This document shows positions 33,118-43,244 of a stretch of DNA of 64,000 nucleotides, one piece after another. Below the pieces are notes generated by a model. That model saw nothing but the letters and a program-made list of their open reading frames with translations, was not told the origin of the DNA and did not search any database. Location: NCBI RefSeq assembly GCF_014191425.1, contig NZ_JACHWP010000002.1:1-64000 (forward strand), read 5' to 3'. Position numbers and translations under genes: made by a program. How positions within the stretch are numbered: position 1 is the first letter of the stretch; the number at the start of each line of letters is the position of its first letter. Source of the DNA: Helcobacillus massiliensis. Its GTDB lineage: Bacteria; Actinomycetota; Actinomycetes; Actinomycetales; Dermabacteraceae.

Positions 33118-34413
33118 ATGACTGAGCCCCCGCAGCAGTTGGCCGCGACCGCCGCCGAAACCACCCCGGAGAATCCGTGGCCGGTGCGGCTGCTCAGTGT
33201 CAACGTGCGCGACTACATCAACCGCATGTCGCCCCTGTGGGTGATCGGCGAACTCGTGCAGGTGAACATGCGCCGCGGAGCCGGCCTGCACTTCCTGACC
33301 CTGCGCGACACCGACACCGACGCCTCCTTCACCGTCCCCGTTCGGGAGAACGTCCTCCAGCAGTCCGGGATGGAGCCGACCCAGGGCGCGACCGTTGTGG
33401 TGCGGTGCAAGCCCACCTTCTGGAGCAAGCGCGGCACCCTGCAGTTGGAAGCGTCCGATATCCGCCCCGTCGGGCTCGGTGAGCTGCTCGCCCGCCTGGA
33501 GAAGCTGAAGCGCACCCTTGCGGCGGAGGGCCTGTTCGACCGGGGCCGGAAGAAGCCGTTGCCGTTCCTGCCGCACACCATCGGCCTGATCTGCGGGCGC
33601 GCCTCCGCCGCCGAACGGGACGTGGTGGTCAACGCGGAGAAGCGGTGGCCCGCCGTTCGATTCGAGATCCGCGAAGTCGCCGTCCAGGGCACCAAAGCGG
33701 TCAGCGAGGTGAGCGCGGCACTGCGCGAACTCGAAGCGCGCCCCGAGGTGGAGGTCATCATCATCTCCCGCGGCGGCGGCTCCATGGAGGATCTGCTGCC
33801 ATTCTCCGACGAGTCCCTCGTGCGCCTCGCCGCCGGCGCCGCCACGCCGATCATCTCCGCCATCGGCCACGAAGTGGACACTCCCCTGCTGGACCTCGTG
33901 GCGGATGTGCGCGCGTCCACGCCGACGGATGCCGCGAAGATCGCGGTGCCGGACATGATGGCCGAACGCGAGCACGTGGAGCTGGCCCGCACCCGCCTCA
34001 GGTCCGCTCTGCGCGCCCGCATCGACCGGGACGCACAGAACCTGCAGGCGCTGCGTTCCCGGCCCGTGTTCGCCCAGCCGCACACCATGCTCGGTGCGCG
34101 ATCCGATGAGCTGCGCTCCCAGATGTCGATGGTGCGCACCATCATCCATGCGCGCCTGCAGCGCGCCGGTGACGAGATCACGCACCTGCGGCGGCAGGCG
34201 CGGAGCCTGTCACCGCTGGAGACGATGCGGCGCGGCTACGCGGCCGTGCAGCTGAGCGATGGCACCGTCATCACCGACCCCGTCAGCGCCCCCGACGGCA
34301 CCCGCCTGTCCATCCGCATGGCCGAGGGCCGCATCGGTGCGGTCAGCACCGGCTCTGATGACCGCACGGCACCCGTCGGCCCCACTGATTCACCCGAGGA
34401 GGACCCCGCATGA
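33118..34413 (+). CDS. xseA: Exodeoxyribonuclease VII large subunit
   Basis: The 431-residue protein has the N-terminal OB fold (WVIGELVQVNMRRGAGLHFL), the catalytic domain (IGLICGRASAAERDV, IISRGGGSMEDLLPFSDE, ISAIGHEVDTPLLDLVADVRA with its Asp and His) and the coiled-coil C-terminal part. With XseB it degrades single-stranded DNA from either end. xseB overlaps it by ATGA. A CAGAGT element lies seven bases before the ATG, so the transcript may be leaderless. Confidence 0.95.
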   Translation: MTEPPQQLAATAAETTPENPWPVRLLSVNVRDYINRMSPLWVIGELVQVNMRRGAGLHFLTLRDTDTDASFTVPVRENVLQQSGMEPTQGATVVVRCKPTFWSKRGTLQLEASDIRPVGLGELLARLEKLKRTLAAEGLFDRGRKKPLPFLPHTIGLICGRASAAERDVVVNAEKRWPAVRFEIREVAVQGTKAVSEVSAALRELEARPEVEVIIISRGGGSMEDLLPFSDESLVRLAAGAATPIISAIGHEVDTPLLDLVADVRASTPTDAAKIAVPDMMAEREHVELARTRLRSALRARIDRDAQNLQALRSRPVFAQPHTMLGARSDELRSQMSMVRTIIHARLQRAGDEITHLRRQARSLSPLETMRRGYAAVQLSDGTVITDPVSAPDGTRLSIRMAEGRIGAVSTGSDDRTAPVGPTDSPEEDPA

Positions 34414-34676
34414 GCACCAGCACCCCCGACGACCCCCAGTCCCCCGAGCTGCCGGAGGATATCCGCGCGCTCGGCTACGAGCAGGCGCGCGACGAACTCG
34501 TCGGCATCGTCCAGCGCCTCGAATCCGGGCAGGGCGGGCTGGAGGAGTCCATCGCACTGTGGGAGCGCGGCGAACTGCTGTCCACGCGCTGCCAGCAGTG
34601 GCTCGACGGCGCCCGCGAGCGCCTCGACGCCGCCGTGCAGCGCCAGCAGGCGCAGAGCACCGACCAGCAGAACTGA
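34410..34676 (+). CDS. xseB: Exodeoxyribonuclease VII small subunit
   Basis: The 88-residue helical protein matches XseB: YEQARDELVGIVQRLESGQG and LEESIALWERGELL. Several small subunits coat the long arm of XseA. The start overlaps the xseA stop (ATGA), which helps set subunit ratio. The C-terminal tail is short and glutamine-rich. Confidence 0.94.
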   Translation: MSTSTPDDPQSPELPEDIRALGYEQARDELVGIVQRLESGQGGLEESIALWERGELLSTRCQQWLDGARERLDAAVQRQQAQSTDQQN

Positions 34677-34813
34677 CCCGCAGCAGTGCCGACCGGCAGC
34701 CGTGTCCGGCCGGCGTCGCCGCTGCGGCAGGGCGCGGCCCGCTCAACGGTGCGCGTCTCACTCCCACCGGGCGCCTTTGGCGAGCGAGTACGGCTGGGGC
34801 ATAGGGTCGTGCC

Positions 34814-35785
34814 ATGACTGAAACGAAGCGGATCCGCGCCGCCATCGCGGGCTACGGCAACCTCGGACGCAGCGCGGAGAAGCTCATCCGCGCCCAGGAC
34901 GACATGGACCTGGTGGGCATCTTCTCCCGCCGCAGCTCCCTGGACACCGACGCTCCCGTGTTCCCCGCCGATTCCGCGGCCCAGCACGCCGACGACATCG
35001 ACGTGGTGCTGCTCTGCCTCGGCTCCGCCACCGACATCCCCGAGCAGGCCACCGGCTGGGCGGAGCTGTTCACCACCGTGGACACCTACGACAACCACGC
35101 CGACATCCCCGGCCACCGCGCCCGCATGGACGCCGCGGCCCGTGCGAACGGCCACACGGCGATGGTCGGAACCGGATGGGACCCGGGCCTGTTCTCCGTG
35201 AACCGCACCATGGCCGAAGCCCTGTTCCCCAGCGCGCAGCAGAACACCTTCTGGGGCCTCGGCGCCTCCCAGGGCCACTCGGATGCGGTCCGACGGGTGC
35301 CGGGTGTGCAGCGCGCCGTGCAGTACACGATCCCGTCGGACGACGCCCTGCAGGCCGCCCGCCGCGGTGACGGCGCCGACATCACCGCGCACACCGCTCA
35401 CCGCCGCGAAGTGGTTGCGGTGGCGGAGGAGTCCGAGCAGGAGCGGATCCGCGAGCAGATCGTGACGATGCCGAACTACTTCGAGCCGTACGAGACCACG
35501 GTCGAGTTCGTCAGCGTCGAGGAGTTCGAGAAGAACCATCAGGGGCTGCCGCACGGCGGCCGCGTCATCACCACCGGTGACCTCGGCGGTTCGCTGTCCA
35601 CGGTGGAGTTCTCCCTGGAGCTGGAGCGCAACCCGGACTTCACCGCGGCCGCGCAGGTCGCCTACGCCCGCGCCGCCGCCCGTATGAACCGCTCGGGCCA
35701 GGTCGGTGCGTTCACCGTGCTGGAGGTGGCGCCGTACCTGCTGTCGCCGATTCCGCTGGATGAGCTGATCGCCCGCGACGTCTGA
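34814..35785 (+). CDS. ddh: meso-Diaminopimelate D-dehydrogenase
   Basis: The 323-residue protein has an N-terminal NADPH-binding fold (RAAIAGYGNLGRSAEKLI) and the substrate region MVGTGWDPGLFSVNRTM and WGLGASQGHSDAVRR, typical of Ddh. It converts tetrahydrodipicolinate to meso-diaminopimelate in one step for lysine and peptidoglycan, bypassing the succinylase or acetylase route. TAGGGT lies six bases before the ATG, giving a leaderless mRNA. It is monocistronic, facing a DUF4245 gene. Confidence 0.94.
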   Translation: MTETKRIRAAIAGYGNLGRSAEKLIRAQDDMDLVGIFSRRSSLDTDAPVFPADSAAQHADDIDVVLLCLGSATDIPEQATGWAELFTTVDTYDNHADIPGHRARMDAAARANGHTAMVGTGWDPGLFSVNRTMAEALFPSAQQNTFWGLGASQGHSDAVRRVPGVQRAVQYTIPSDDALQAARRGDGADITAHTAHRREVVAVAEESEQERIREQIVTMPNYFEPYETTVEFVSVEEFEKNHQGLPHGGRVITTGDLGGSLSTVEFSLELERNPDFTAAAQVAYARAAARMNRSGQVGAFTVLEVAPYLLSPIPLDELIARDV

Positions 35786-35803
35786 GAGTGCGCCCTCGGC
35801 GCG

Positions 35804-36394
35804 TCACTGCGCGGTTCTCGCCGCCTTCTCGGCGAAGGCGGCCGTGTCCTCCCGGTTCGTTCCCCCGTAGACCACGAAACCGGAGTCGCCGGTGTCGCAG
35901 CCGAGGGCGATGCGCTTGTCGTCGCCGTCGAACCATTCGCAGTCGGCGCCGCCGATCTGCTGCTCCTCACCACTGGCTCGGTATTCCCCGCCCATCAGCT
36001 GGGTGATCGCGGGCCCGTATTCGGATCCCTGCACGAAGGTCAGCAGTTCGCCGCTCGCTGAGCGCTGCTGCACGGTCCACGTGCCGGACTCACCGGAGCC
36101 GCCCTGCCGCGCTTTGATGGGCCGCCACCCCTCCCCCATCTCGGGCTTCGCCACGGGGAACGGGAGTGTCTCCTGGGCGCGGCCGGCGGACTCGGCGATG
36201 TTCACGGTGGTGACGGACCCGGCCGACGGCTTCTGCTCATTGTCACGGCCCAGCCCCACCACGGCCACGGCGATGATCGCCACCAGGATGAGGTTCAGGC
36301 CCATGGCCCACGCCATGTTCTTGACGGAGGTGTTCTTCTTCGTGGGCAGTTCCCGCTTCTTCGGCGGCGCCTGATCAAGCGATGGGTCGGACAT
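35804..36394 (-). CDS. DUF4245 membrane-anchored protein
   Basis: The 196-residue protein has one N-terminal membrane helix (MAWAMGLNLILVAIIAVAVV) and an extracytoplasmic domain of the DUF4245 type (SGTWTVQQRSASGELLTFVQ-like stretch, ADCEWFDGDDKRIALGCDTG). The family is actinobacterial and of unknown function. I take the ATG at 36394, seven bases after a CACAAT -10-like box; an ATG at 36403 overlaps that box. It is divergent from the pfkB gene. Confidence 0.8.
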   Translation of the reverse strand: MSDPSLDQAPPKKRELPTKKNTSVKNMAWAMGLNLILVAIIAVAVVGLGRDNEQKPSAGSVTTVNIAESAGRAQETLPFPVAKPEMGEGWRPIKARQGGSGESGTWTVQQRSASGELLTFVQGSEYGPAITQLMGGEYRASGEEQQIGGADCEWFDGDDKRIALGCDTGDSGFVVYGGTNREDTAAFAEKAARTAQ

Positions 36395-36482
36395 GGCTGA
36401 CATTGTGACAGCACCACCGGGCGGTGGGCGACTCCGTGCGACCCGCTCCACGAACCGCCGAGCCGGTGAGACAATCACCGGT

Positions 36483-37517
36483 GTGATGACTGATTCCTCT
36501 TCCGACCAGCACCCCGTGCAGATCCTGACCATCGGCGAGGCCCTCACCGACATCGTCCACCGCCCCGGCCAACCCCCCGAGGAGCACCCCGGCGGCTCTC
36601 CGATGAACGTGGCGGTCGCGCTGGGGCGCCTCGGCCACGACTCGCACCTGCTCACCCACCTCGGCACCGATGAGCGCGGCAGGCGGATCCGCACCCACCT
36701 CGCCGACTCGCGCGTCACGCTCACAGCCGGATCCGTGCAGGAGGGCGCCACCTCCACCGCCCGCGCCGACATCGCAGAGGACGGCGCCGCCGAATACGAG
36801 TTCGACCTCGACTGGTCCCCGAACCCCGTCGGCCTCCCCGACTCCCCCGCAGCGGTGCACACCTCCTCCATCGCCGCCACCCGCTCCCCGGGCGCTTCCG
36901 TGGTGCGCGAGCAGATCCAGCGCCTCCGCCCCCACGCGCTGATCTCCTACGACCCCAACGCCCGCCCCGCCCTCATGGGCGAAGCAGCCGATGTCCGCGG
37001 CGTCATCGAAGCGAACGCCGCTCTCGCCGACGTGGTCAAGGCGTCCGACGAGGATCTCCAGTGGCTGTACGGCGCCGGCGAGGAGGAGCGCGCGTGTGCG
37101 GCGTTCCTGCAGCGCGGTGCGCTCCTGGCCGTCCTCACCCGCGGGGCCGACGGAGCCACCGCGTTCACCGCTGCCGGCCGCATCGACGTGCCCGGTGCTC
37201 CCACCGACGTCGCGGACACCATCGGGGCGGGCGACACCTTCTCCGCCGGCCTGATCGACGGCCTGGTGCGGCTCGGTGTGCTGACTCCGTCGGCCGGCGG
37301 CGCTGCCGACGGGGCGGGCGAGGCCGCCCGTGAGCGCCTCACCGCCCTCGGCGCCGAGCAGGTGACGGCCCTTGTCCGGCATGCCGCTCAACTCGCGTCG
37401 GTGACGGTGAGCCGCACCGGCGCGAACCCGCCGTGGCTGCACGAGATCGGGGATAGGCTGGATGGGTCGCTCGCCGGCCCCTCCGGCACCAGCACCAGTA
37501 AGAAAGTTGAGCAATGA
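36483..37517 (+). CDS. PfkB-family sugar kinase (fructokinase-like)
   Basis: The 344-residue protein has both ribokinase-family signatures: the N-terminal glycine motif [15 protein letters not shown] and the C-terminal [17 protein letters not shown] with the catalytic aspartate. Sequence near [12 protein letters not shown] resembles fructokinases. The substrate cannot be fixed. GTG at 36483 lies seven bases after GACAAT; an ATG follows directly at 36486. Its stop overlaps the fumC start (ATGA), an unusual pairing of a sugar kinase with a citric-acid-cycle gene. Confidence 0.85.
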   Translation: MMTDSSSDQHPVQILTIGEALTDIVHRPGQPPEEHPGGSPMNVAVALGRLGHDSHLLTHLGTDERGRRIRTHLADSRVTLTAGSVQEGATSTARADIAEDGAAEYEFDLDWSPNPVGLPDSPAAVHTSSIAATRSPGASVVREQIQRLRPHALISYDPNARPALMGEAADVRGVIEANAALADVVKASDEDLQWLYGAGEEERACAAFLQRGALLAVLTRGADGATAFTAAGRIDVPGAPTDVADTIGAGDTFSAGLIDGLVRLGVLTPSAGGAADGAGEAARERLTALGAEQVTALVRHAAQLASVTVSRTGANPPWLHEIGDRLDGSLAGPSGTSTSKKVEQ

Positions 37518-38920
37518 CGCAGGCTGACCAGACTGACTACCGCATCGAGCACGACACGATGGGCGAGGTGCGGGTGCCCGCTTCGGCCCTGTACCGCGCG
37601 CAGACCCAGCGCGCCGTGGAGAACTTCCCGATCTCCGGCCAGGGGCTCGAAGCCGCCCACATCCACGCCCTCGCCGAGGTGAAGAAGGCCGCGGCCCGCG
37701 CCAACGCCGAGCTCGGCACCGTGGACCAGCAGATCGCCGACGCCATCGTCGCCGCGGCCGATGAGGTCATCAGCGGTGAGCACGACGACCAGTTCCCGAT
37801 CGACGTCTATCAGACCGGCTCCGGCACGTCCTCGAACATGAACATGAACGAGGTGCTGGCGACCCTCGCCTCGAAGGCGTCCGGCCTGGAGGTCCACCCG
37901 AACGACCACGTCAACGCCTCCCAGTCCTCCAACGACGTCTTCCCGACGTCCGTGCACGTCGCCGTCACCGCGTCCGTGGTGCGCAACCTGCTGCCCGCGC
38001 TCGACCACCTCGCCACCGCGTTCGAGGACAAGGCCGAGAAGTGGAAGTCCGTGGTGAAGGCCGGCCGCACCCACATGATGGATGCGACCCCGGTGACCCT
38101 CGGTCAGGAGTTCGGCGGCTATGCCGCTCAGATGCGCTACGGCATCGAGCGCGTCGAAGCGGCTCTGCCGCGCACCGCTGAGGTGCCGCTGGGCGGCACC
38201 GCCGTCGGCACCGGCATCAACACCCCGGTCGGCTTCCCGCAGGCCGTCATCAAGCACCTCGGCGGCCAGACCGACCTGCCGCTGACCGAGGCCCGCAACC
38301 ACTTCGAAGCGCAGTCCGCCCGCGACGGCCTCGTGGAGATGTCCGGTGCGCTGCGCACCATCGCGGTGTCCCTGACGAAGATCAACACTGACCTGCGCTG
38401 GATGGGCTCCGGACCGAACACCGGCCTCGGCGAGATCGCCATCCCGGACCTGCAGCCCGGCTCCTCCATCATGCCCGGCAAGGTGAACCCGGTGGTGCCG
38501 GAGGCCATGATGATGGTGTGCGCGAAGGTCGTCGGCAACGACGCCGCCGTCGCCTGGGGCGGCAGCCAGGGCGTGTTCGAGCTCAACGTGCAGATCCCCC
38601 TCATGGGCACCTGCGTGCTCGAGTCGATCCGCCTGCTCTCCAACGCGATGCGGGTGCTCGCGGACAAGACCGTGGACGGTCTCGTCGCCAACGAGGAGAA
38701 GGCCCGCTTCTACGCGGAGGCCAGCCCGTCGATCGTGACGCCGCTGAACAAGCTGATCGGCTACGAGAGCGCCGCGAAGATCGCAAAGCACGCCGTCGCG
38801 GAGCGCATCAGCGTCCGCGAGGCCGCCCTCGACCTCGGCTTCGTGGAGCGCGGCGAGCTGACCGAAGAGCAGCTCGATGATGCTCTGGACGTGCTGTCGA
38901 TGACCGCGCCGAAGGCCTGA
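37514..38920 (+). CDS. fumC: Class II fumarate hydratase
   Basis: The 468-residue enzyme interconverts fumarate and malate. Signature sequences are present: [33 protein letters not shown] and [16 protein letters not shown] with the catalytic serine loop. Length is standard for the class. Translation is coupled to the preceding kinase through ATGA, though a separate promoter within pfkB cannot be excluded. Confidence 0.96.
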   Translation: MTQADQTDYRIEHDTMGEVRVPASALYRAQTQRAVENFPISGQGLEAAHIHALAEVKKAAARANAELGTVDQQIADAIVAAADEVISGEHDDQFPIDVYQTGSGTSSNMNMNEVLATLASKASGLEVHPNDHVNASQSSNDVFPTSVHVAVTASVVRNLLPALDHLATAFEDKAEKWKSVVKAGRTHMMDATPVTLGQEFGGYAAQMRYGIERVEAALPRTAEVPLGGTAVGTGINTPVGFPQAVIKHLGGQTDLPLTEARNHFEAQSARDGLVEMSGALRTIAVSLTKINTDLRWMGSGPNTGLGEIAIPDLQPGSSIMPGKVNPVVPEAMMMVCAKVVGNDAAVAWGGSQGVFELNVQIPLMGTCVLESIRLLSNAMRVLADKTVDGLVANEEKARFYAEASPSIVTPLNKLIGYESAAKIAKHAVAERISVREAALDLGFVERGELTEEQLDDALDVLSMTAPKA

Positions 38921-39145
38921 TAGCCCAGCGCTGGTCACCCGGCGCCGAATCCACCAGCGGCCGCCTGCAGGGATTCTGACGGCGGCCGCTGCGCTGTTCC
39001 CGGCAGCGGAGGAGCCCCGTACGCCGCCGCGAAGGACCCGTGCTGCGAGGCTCCGAACCGTGCACGTTCATAGAATCGTGACCTGGGCGGCAGGGCGCTG
39101 CCCACCGCGCTGATCCGCGCGGACCGCGTTGGAAGGACTCATCGC

Positions 39146-39616
39146 ATGGCCACCGCAAGCACTCCGTCCCACACCGCCCACCTCGGCGCCGTCGCCGACC
39201 GGCAGCCCACCCAGCCCGGCATCGCCCCCTACACCCCCGTGGAGGAGATGGAGTTCGCCGACGGATCCACCGCCCGCTGGGGCGACGGTGACTTCCTGGT
39301 CACCCTCGACGTCCTCATCTCCGCCGGCACCGACTCGCAGGCGCTGAGCGACGCTGCGGACCGCATGGATCAGAGGTTCCGCACCCTCACCCAGAACCCG
39401 GAGCACCCGGACACAGGCCGTCACGGCCTCGACGGCGGAGCGTCACTGGAATGGACGGAGCACCCGTCGGGCACCGCCCTGGAGGCGAGGATCACCTCCG
39501 GCGGCGAGGACGGCCTGGACTCCGCCGAGGCCGCCTACGAGTGGCTGGTGTCCCACTGCGAGGGCCACACCCTGACCGTCACCTACGGCGAGACCTGGAC
39601 CCACCGCAAGGGCTGA
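39146..39616 (+). CDS. Hypothetical soluble protein
   Basis: The 156-residue acidic protein has no signal or membrane segment and no family I recognise. The central part (ADGSTARWGDGDFLVTLDVL, then DAADRMDQRFRTL) and the end (HTLTVTYGETWTHR) look like an alpha-beta domain. GGAAGGA precedes the ATG. Coding character fits the surrounding genes, so it is probably real. Confidence 0.65.
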   Translation: MATASTPSHTAHLGAVADRQPTQPGIAPYTPVEEMEFADGSTARWGDGDFLVTLDVLISAGTDSQALSDAADRMDQRFRTLTQNPEHPDTGRHGLDGGASLEWTEHPSGTALEARITSGGEDGLDSAEAAYEWLVSHCEGHTLTVTYGETWTHRKG

Positions 39617-39731
39617 GCGCCCACCACAGCACCTGGCGAGCCGAGCAGCCGCATCTCATCATCGCGACGAGGTGCGGCTGCTGTGCACGCAGCCGGCGGC
39701 TCACCACCGTGATCATGCTCGAGCGCTCCGA

Positions 39732-41018
39732 TCAGGGAGCCGGCTGGTCGAGGACACGGGTGACGAGCTCCGCCACCGGGGAGCGCTCGGAGCGTCGCAG
39801 CGTCACGTGTGCGAACAGCTCCTCGCCCTTCAGCGCCTCCACGACCGATGCGATGCCATCGAAGCGGCCCACCCTGAGGTTGTCGCGCTGGGCGACGTCG
39901 TGGGTGAGGACCACGCGGGAGTTCTGACCCACACGGCTCATCATCGACAGCAGCACGCCTCGCTCCAGCGACTGCGCTTCGTCCACGATCACGAACGCGT
40001 CGTGGAGGGAGCGGCCGCGGATGTGGGTCAGCGGCAGCACTTCGAGCATGCCGCGGGAGATGACCTCATCCACGATCGAGTCGGACACCATCGAGCCGAG
40101 GGTGTCGAACACGGCCTGCGCCCACGGCCCCATCTTCTCGTCCTGGTCGCCGGGGAGGTACCCGAGCTCCTGCCCGCCCACCGGGAACAGGGGGCGGAAC
40201 ACCATGATGCGGCGCTGGGTGCGGCGCTCCATCACGGCTTCGAGGCCGGCGCAGAGGGCGAGGGCGCTCTTGCCGGTGCCGGCACGGCCGCCGAGCGACA
40301 CGATGGAGACGGCGTCATCCAGCAGCAGGTCCACCGCGATGCGCTGCTCCGCGGAGCGGCCGGTGACGCCGAACAGGGTCTGATCCGGGGGGATGACCCG
40401 CATCTGGTTCATGTGGACCACCCGGCCGAGGGCGTTGCCGCGACCGGAGTGGATCTTCAGACCGGTGTGCAGCGGCAGGTCCCGCTTGTCCTCCGGCAGG
40501 TCGATCGTTTCGCCGGCCCACAGGCCCTGCATGTCGTCGTCGCTGATGTGGACCTCTTCGATGCCGGTGTAGCCGGCGTCGTGGGCGAGCTCCGCGCGGT
40601 ACTCCTCGGCGCGCAGGCCGGAGGCGCTGGCCTTGATGCGCATCGGGACGTCCTTGGAGACGAGGGTGACCTCGTGCCCTTCGTCGAGGAGGTTCTTGGC
40701 GGCGGCGAGGATGCGGGTGTCGTTGTCGGCGAGGCGGAAGCCCGGCGGGAGGCTGGAGGTGTCCTGGTGGTTCAGCTCCACGCGCAGGGTTCCGCCCTCA
40801 TCGGAGATGGGGACGGCGGTGGCGAGGGACCCGTGCTTCTCGCGGAGGCGGTCCAGCGAGCGCAGCGCCTTGCGGGCGAAGAACCCGAGGTCGGGGTGGT
40901 GGCGCTTGGCCTCCAGCTCCGTGATCACAATGATCGGGAGCACGATCTCGTGCTCTGCGAAGCGGTACAGTGCGCCTGGGTCCGAGAGGAGGACTGAGGT
41001 GTCCAGAACATAGATCAT
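39732..41018 (-). CDS. PhoH family protein with N-terminal PIN domain
   Basis: The 428-residue protein has a PIN domain ([28 protein letters not shown]) and a C-terminal PhoH ATPase ([20 protein letters not shown] Walker [12 protein letters not shown] Walker B). PIN-PhoH proteins act as RNA unwinding and cleaving machines and are common in actinobacteria. TACGCT lies six bases before the ATG at 41018, supporting that start; a longer frame to 41057 adds 13 residues without support. Confidence 0.9.
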   Translation of the reverse strand: MIYVLDTSVLLSDPGALYRFAEHEIVLPIIVITELEAKRHHPDLGFFARKALRSLDRLREKHGSLATAVPISDEGGTLRVELNHQDTSSLPPGFRLADNDTRILAAAKNLLDEGHEVTLVSKDVPMRIKASASGLRAEEYRAELAHDAGYTGIEEVHISDDDMQGLWAGETIDLPEDKRDLPLHTGLKIHSGRGNALGRVVHMNQMRVIPPDQTLFGVTGRSAEQRIAVDLLLDDAVSIVSLGGRAGTGKSALALCAGLEAVMERRTQRRIMVFRPLFPVGGQELGYLPGDQDEKMGPWAQAVFDTLGSMVSDSIVDEVISRGMLEVLPLTHIRGRSLHDAFVIVDEAQSLERGVLLSMMSRVGQNSRVVLTHDVAQRDNLRVGRFDGIASVVEALKGEELFAHVTLRRSERSPVAELVTRVLDQPAP

Positions 41019-41095
41019 GCCCTGAGCGTAGGTCGGCGCGAAGGGGCTCCCGGACATGTCCCGGTGGGCGCCGATGAGAGTTCATGGGGGCTTGG

Positions 41096-41113
41096 GCCCC
41101 GGTTAACCGGGGC
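41096..41113 (-). terminator. Palindrome behind the cis-prenyltransferase gene
   Basis: GCCCCGGTTAACCGGGGC is a perfect 18-base palindrome just after the uppS stop on the minus strand. It can fold as a terminator hairpin, though no clear T-run follows. Confidence 0.5.
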
Positions 41114-41125
41114 GGTGGGCCGGGT

Positions 41126-41947
41126 TCAGGCTCCGTAGCGGCGGTCGCGGCCGGCGAACTCCTCGAGGGCCGCATCCAGGTCCTGCTCGCTGAAGTCCGG
41201 CCAGAGCGTCTGGGTGAACACCAGCTCGGTGTGGACGCACTCCCACAGCAGGAACCCGGACAGGCGCTCCTCACCGGAAGTGCGGATGATGAGGTCCGGG
41301 TCGGGCTGGCCGGCGGTGTACAGGTGGTCGGCGACGTCCTGTTCGCTCAGGCGCGCGATCGCCTCCATCGGGTCGGCGCCGGCGGCGACGGCATCGCGCA
41401 GCGACGTGCGCACGGCGTCGACGATTTCGCGGCGGCCGCCGTACCCGACCGCGAGGTTCACCTGCATGTCCCGGCGGATGTCTGCGCCGTCGATCGCGGC
41501 GCCGATCCGCTGGCGGGAGGCGGCGGGGATCAGGCTGAGGTCGCCGATGATGCGGATGCTGAACCCGTCGGCCGCGATGTCCTCCACGGTCGCGGCGATG
41601 ATCCCGAACAGCGCCTGGAGCTCGTCGGCGGGGCGGTTCGCGTTGTCGGTGGACAGCATCCAGATGGTGCCCAGGGCGATGCCGCGCTCGTCCATCCAGC
41701 GCAGCACATCGCTGATGCGGCGGGCGCCCTCCCGGTGGCCATCGGCGGTGGAGAGGCCGCGGCCCTGCGCCCACCGGCGGTTGCCGTCGATGATGACCCC
41801 GACGTGCTCGGGCGCGGTGCTCGCAGCCGGCGCTGCCGGCTCCTCGGCGCCGCGGGCGTGCTGCGGTCCAGCCGCTCGGGTGCGGGGCGCGCTGGCGGGT
41901 GCTGCCACGGGTCCTCCTGTCGGCGCGTCGGATGGGGTGGGGCCCAT
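41126..41947 (-). CDS. uppS: Isoprenyl transferase (cis-prenyltransferase, UppS-like)
   Basis: The 273-residue protein starts with about 45 disordered Ala/Pro residues, then the cis-prenyltransferase core: VGVIIDGNRRWAQGRGLSTA with the catalytic Asp, LGTIWMLSTDNANR, LAVGYGGRREIVDAV and DLIIRTSGEERLSGFLLWE. It condenses IPP onto allylic diphosphates to build the undecaprenyl or decaprenyl carrier used for the cell wall. Actinobacteria often have two such enzymes, one a short-chain Z-farnesyl synthase, and this could be either. GGAAG precedes the ATG. Confidence 0.9.
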   Translation of the reverse strand: MGPTPSDAPTGGPVAAPASAPRTRAAGPQHARGAEEPAAPAASTAPEHVGVIIDGNRRWAQGRGLSTADGHREGARRISDVLRWMDERGIALGTIWMLSTDNANRPADELQALFGIIAATVEDIAADGFSIRIIGDLSLIPAASRQRIGAAIDGADIRRDMQVNLAVGYGGRREIVDAVRTSLRDAVAAGADPMEAIARLSEQDVADHLYTAGQPDPDLIIRTSGEERLSGFLLWECVHTELVFTQTLWPDFSEQDLDAALEEFAGRDRRYGA

Positions 41948-42118
41948 TCTTCCCGATCGGGGCGGCCGACGGGTGCCGCTCCCCCATCCGTGCCCCGGGC
42001 GTGCACAACATGCTCACAAAAAAAGGGGGGCCGGGGCCGCTGAGCGGACGGGCGTGCACCGCGGACCAGGCGGTGGTCCCCGGCGGCCGGGCGGGGTGCG
42101 GTCGGCTAATATGACCAC

Positions 42119-42853
42119 ATGGTCACCACACCGCACGAGGGGTCCCACCCCGTTGTTTCGGCGCGCGCCGGAGCGAACCGGGCGCGCGACTTCGCCGCGC
42201 AGAAGTTCAGCATCGCCGCGGGTGTGGTGCCGAAGCCGAAGCTGCGCGGCTGGATCCACCTGTTCGCGTTCCCCAGCGCCATGATCGCCGGGCTGATCCT
42301 GGTGGCCCTCGGCGGGAGCCTCGCGGCCCGCCTGTCCACTGTGGTGTTCATCGCGACGGCCGGTCTGCTGTTCGGCGTCTCCGCCACGTACCACCGCGGC
42401 ACCTGGGCGCCGAAGCGGGCCCTGATGCTCAAGCGGTTCGACCACGCGAACATCTTCATGATCATCGCCGGCACGTACACCCCGATCGCGGTGTCACTGC
42501 TCAACCGGCATGACGCCACAGTGCTGCTGTCCGTTGCGTGGGCGGGCGCCGCGCTCGGTGTCGCGTTCCGCCTGCTGTGGACCGGTGCGCCGCGCTGGCT
42601 GTACGTGCCGGCGTACGTGGCGCTCGGCTGGGTGGCCGTGCTGTACATGCCGCAGCTGCACGCCGGCGGAGGTTGGCCGGTGGTGGGCCTGCTGATCGGC
42701 GGCGGCATCGCCTACACGCTCGGTGCGGTGGTCTACGGACTGAAGCGGCCGGACCCGGTGCCGGAGGTGTTCGGCTTCCACGAGATCTTCCACAGCTTCA
42801 CCGTGATCGGCTTCGTCTGCCACCTCATCGCGGTGTGGATCTCCGTGGTCTGA
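42119..42853 (+). CDS. trhA: PAQR/hemolysin III family membrane protein TrhA
   Basis: The 244-residue protein has seven hydrophobic segments and the family motifs SATYHRG near the third helix, RFDHANIF, and FHEIFHSFTVIG near the end, which carry the histidine and aspartate metal ligands. TrhA-like proteins influence membrane fluidity. TAATAT lies six bases before the ATG, giving a leaderless mRNA. Confidence 0.9.
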   Translation: MVTTPHEGSHPVVSARAGANRARDFAAQKFSIAAGVVPKPKLRGWIHLFAFPSAMIAGLILVALGGSLAARLSTVVFIATAGLLFGVSATYHRGTWAPKRALMLKRFDHANIFMIIAGTYTPIAVSLLNRHDATVLLSVAWAGAALGVAFRLLWTGAPRWLYVPAYVALGWVAVLYMPQLHAGGGWPVVGLLIGGGIAYTLGAVVYGLKRPDPVPEVFGFHEIFHSFTVIGFVCHLIAVWISVV

Positions 42854-42872
42854 GCGAAGGCGCTCAGTCGGA

Positions 42873-43244
42873 TCAGGCGCGGTCCTCGGGGCCGTCGGGA
42901 AGGTCCACGTCATTCTCCTCGGACCGGAGCTCGGGGCCTTCGCCCTCGTCAGCAGCGCGCGCGGGCTCAGAGCCCTCGGTGGAGCTTGCCTGCGCATCGC
43001 GGGCGGCCATGCGCGCCGCCACGTTCTCCCGCGCCGAGGACCGACGGATGCGGCGGCCCATGTCCCACGCCAGCAGCACAAGAGCGCACGCCATGATGAA
43101 GAACACGATGAACCCCGGCAGGCCGGGGGTGATGGTGGCGGCGTTCATGTCCTCCGGCGGGACCGTGGAGGACGGCGACGGCGACGGGGTCGAGTCCGCC
43201 AGAACGGTGCCGGCGGTGACGAGCAGGCGATCGGCGATCATCAT
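42873..43244 (-). CDS. Small membrane protein coupled to mca
   Basis: The 123-residue protein has one clear membrane helix (PGFIVFFIMACALVLLAWDM) followed by basic residues and a long charged tail. The N-terminus before the helix is Ser/Pro-rich and may be a signal-like extension. The ATG overlaps the mca stop by one base (TGATG), so it is translated with mca. Family and function are unknown. Confidence 0.7.
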   Translation of the reverse strand: MMIADRLLVTAGTVLADSTPSPSPSSTVPPEDMNAATITPGLPGFIVFFIMACALVLLAWDMGRRIRRSSARENVAARMAARDAQASSTEGSEPARAADEGEGPELRSEENDVDLPDGPEDRA

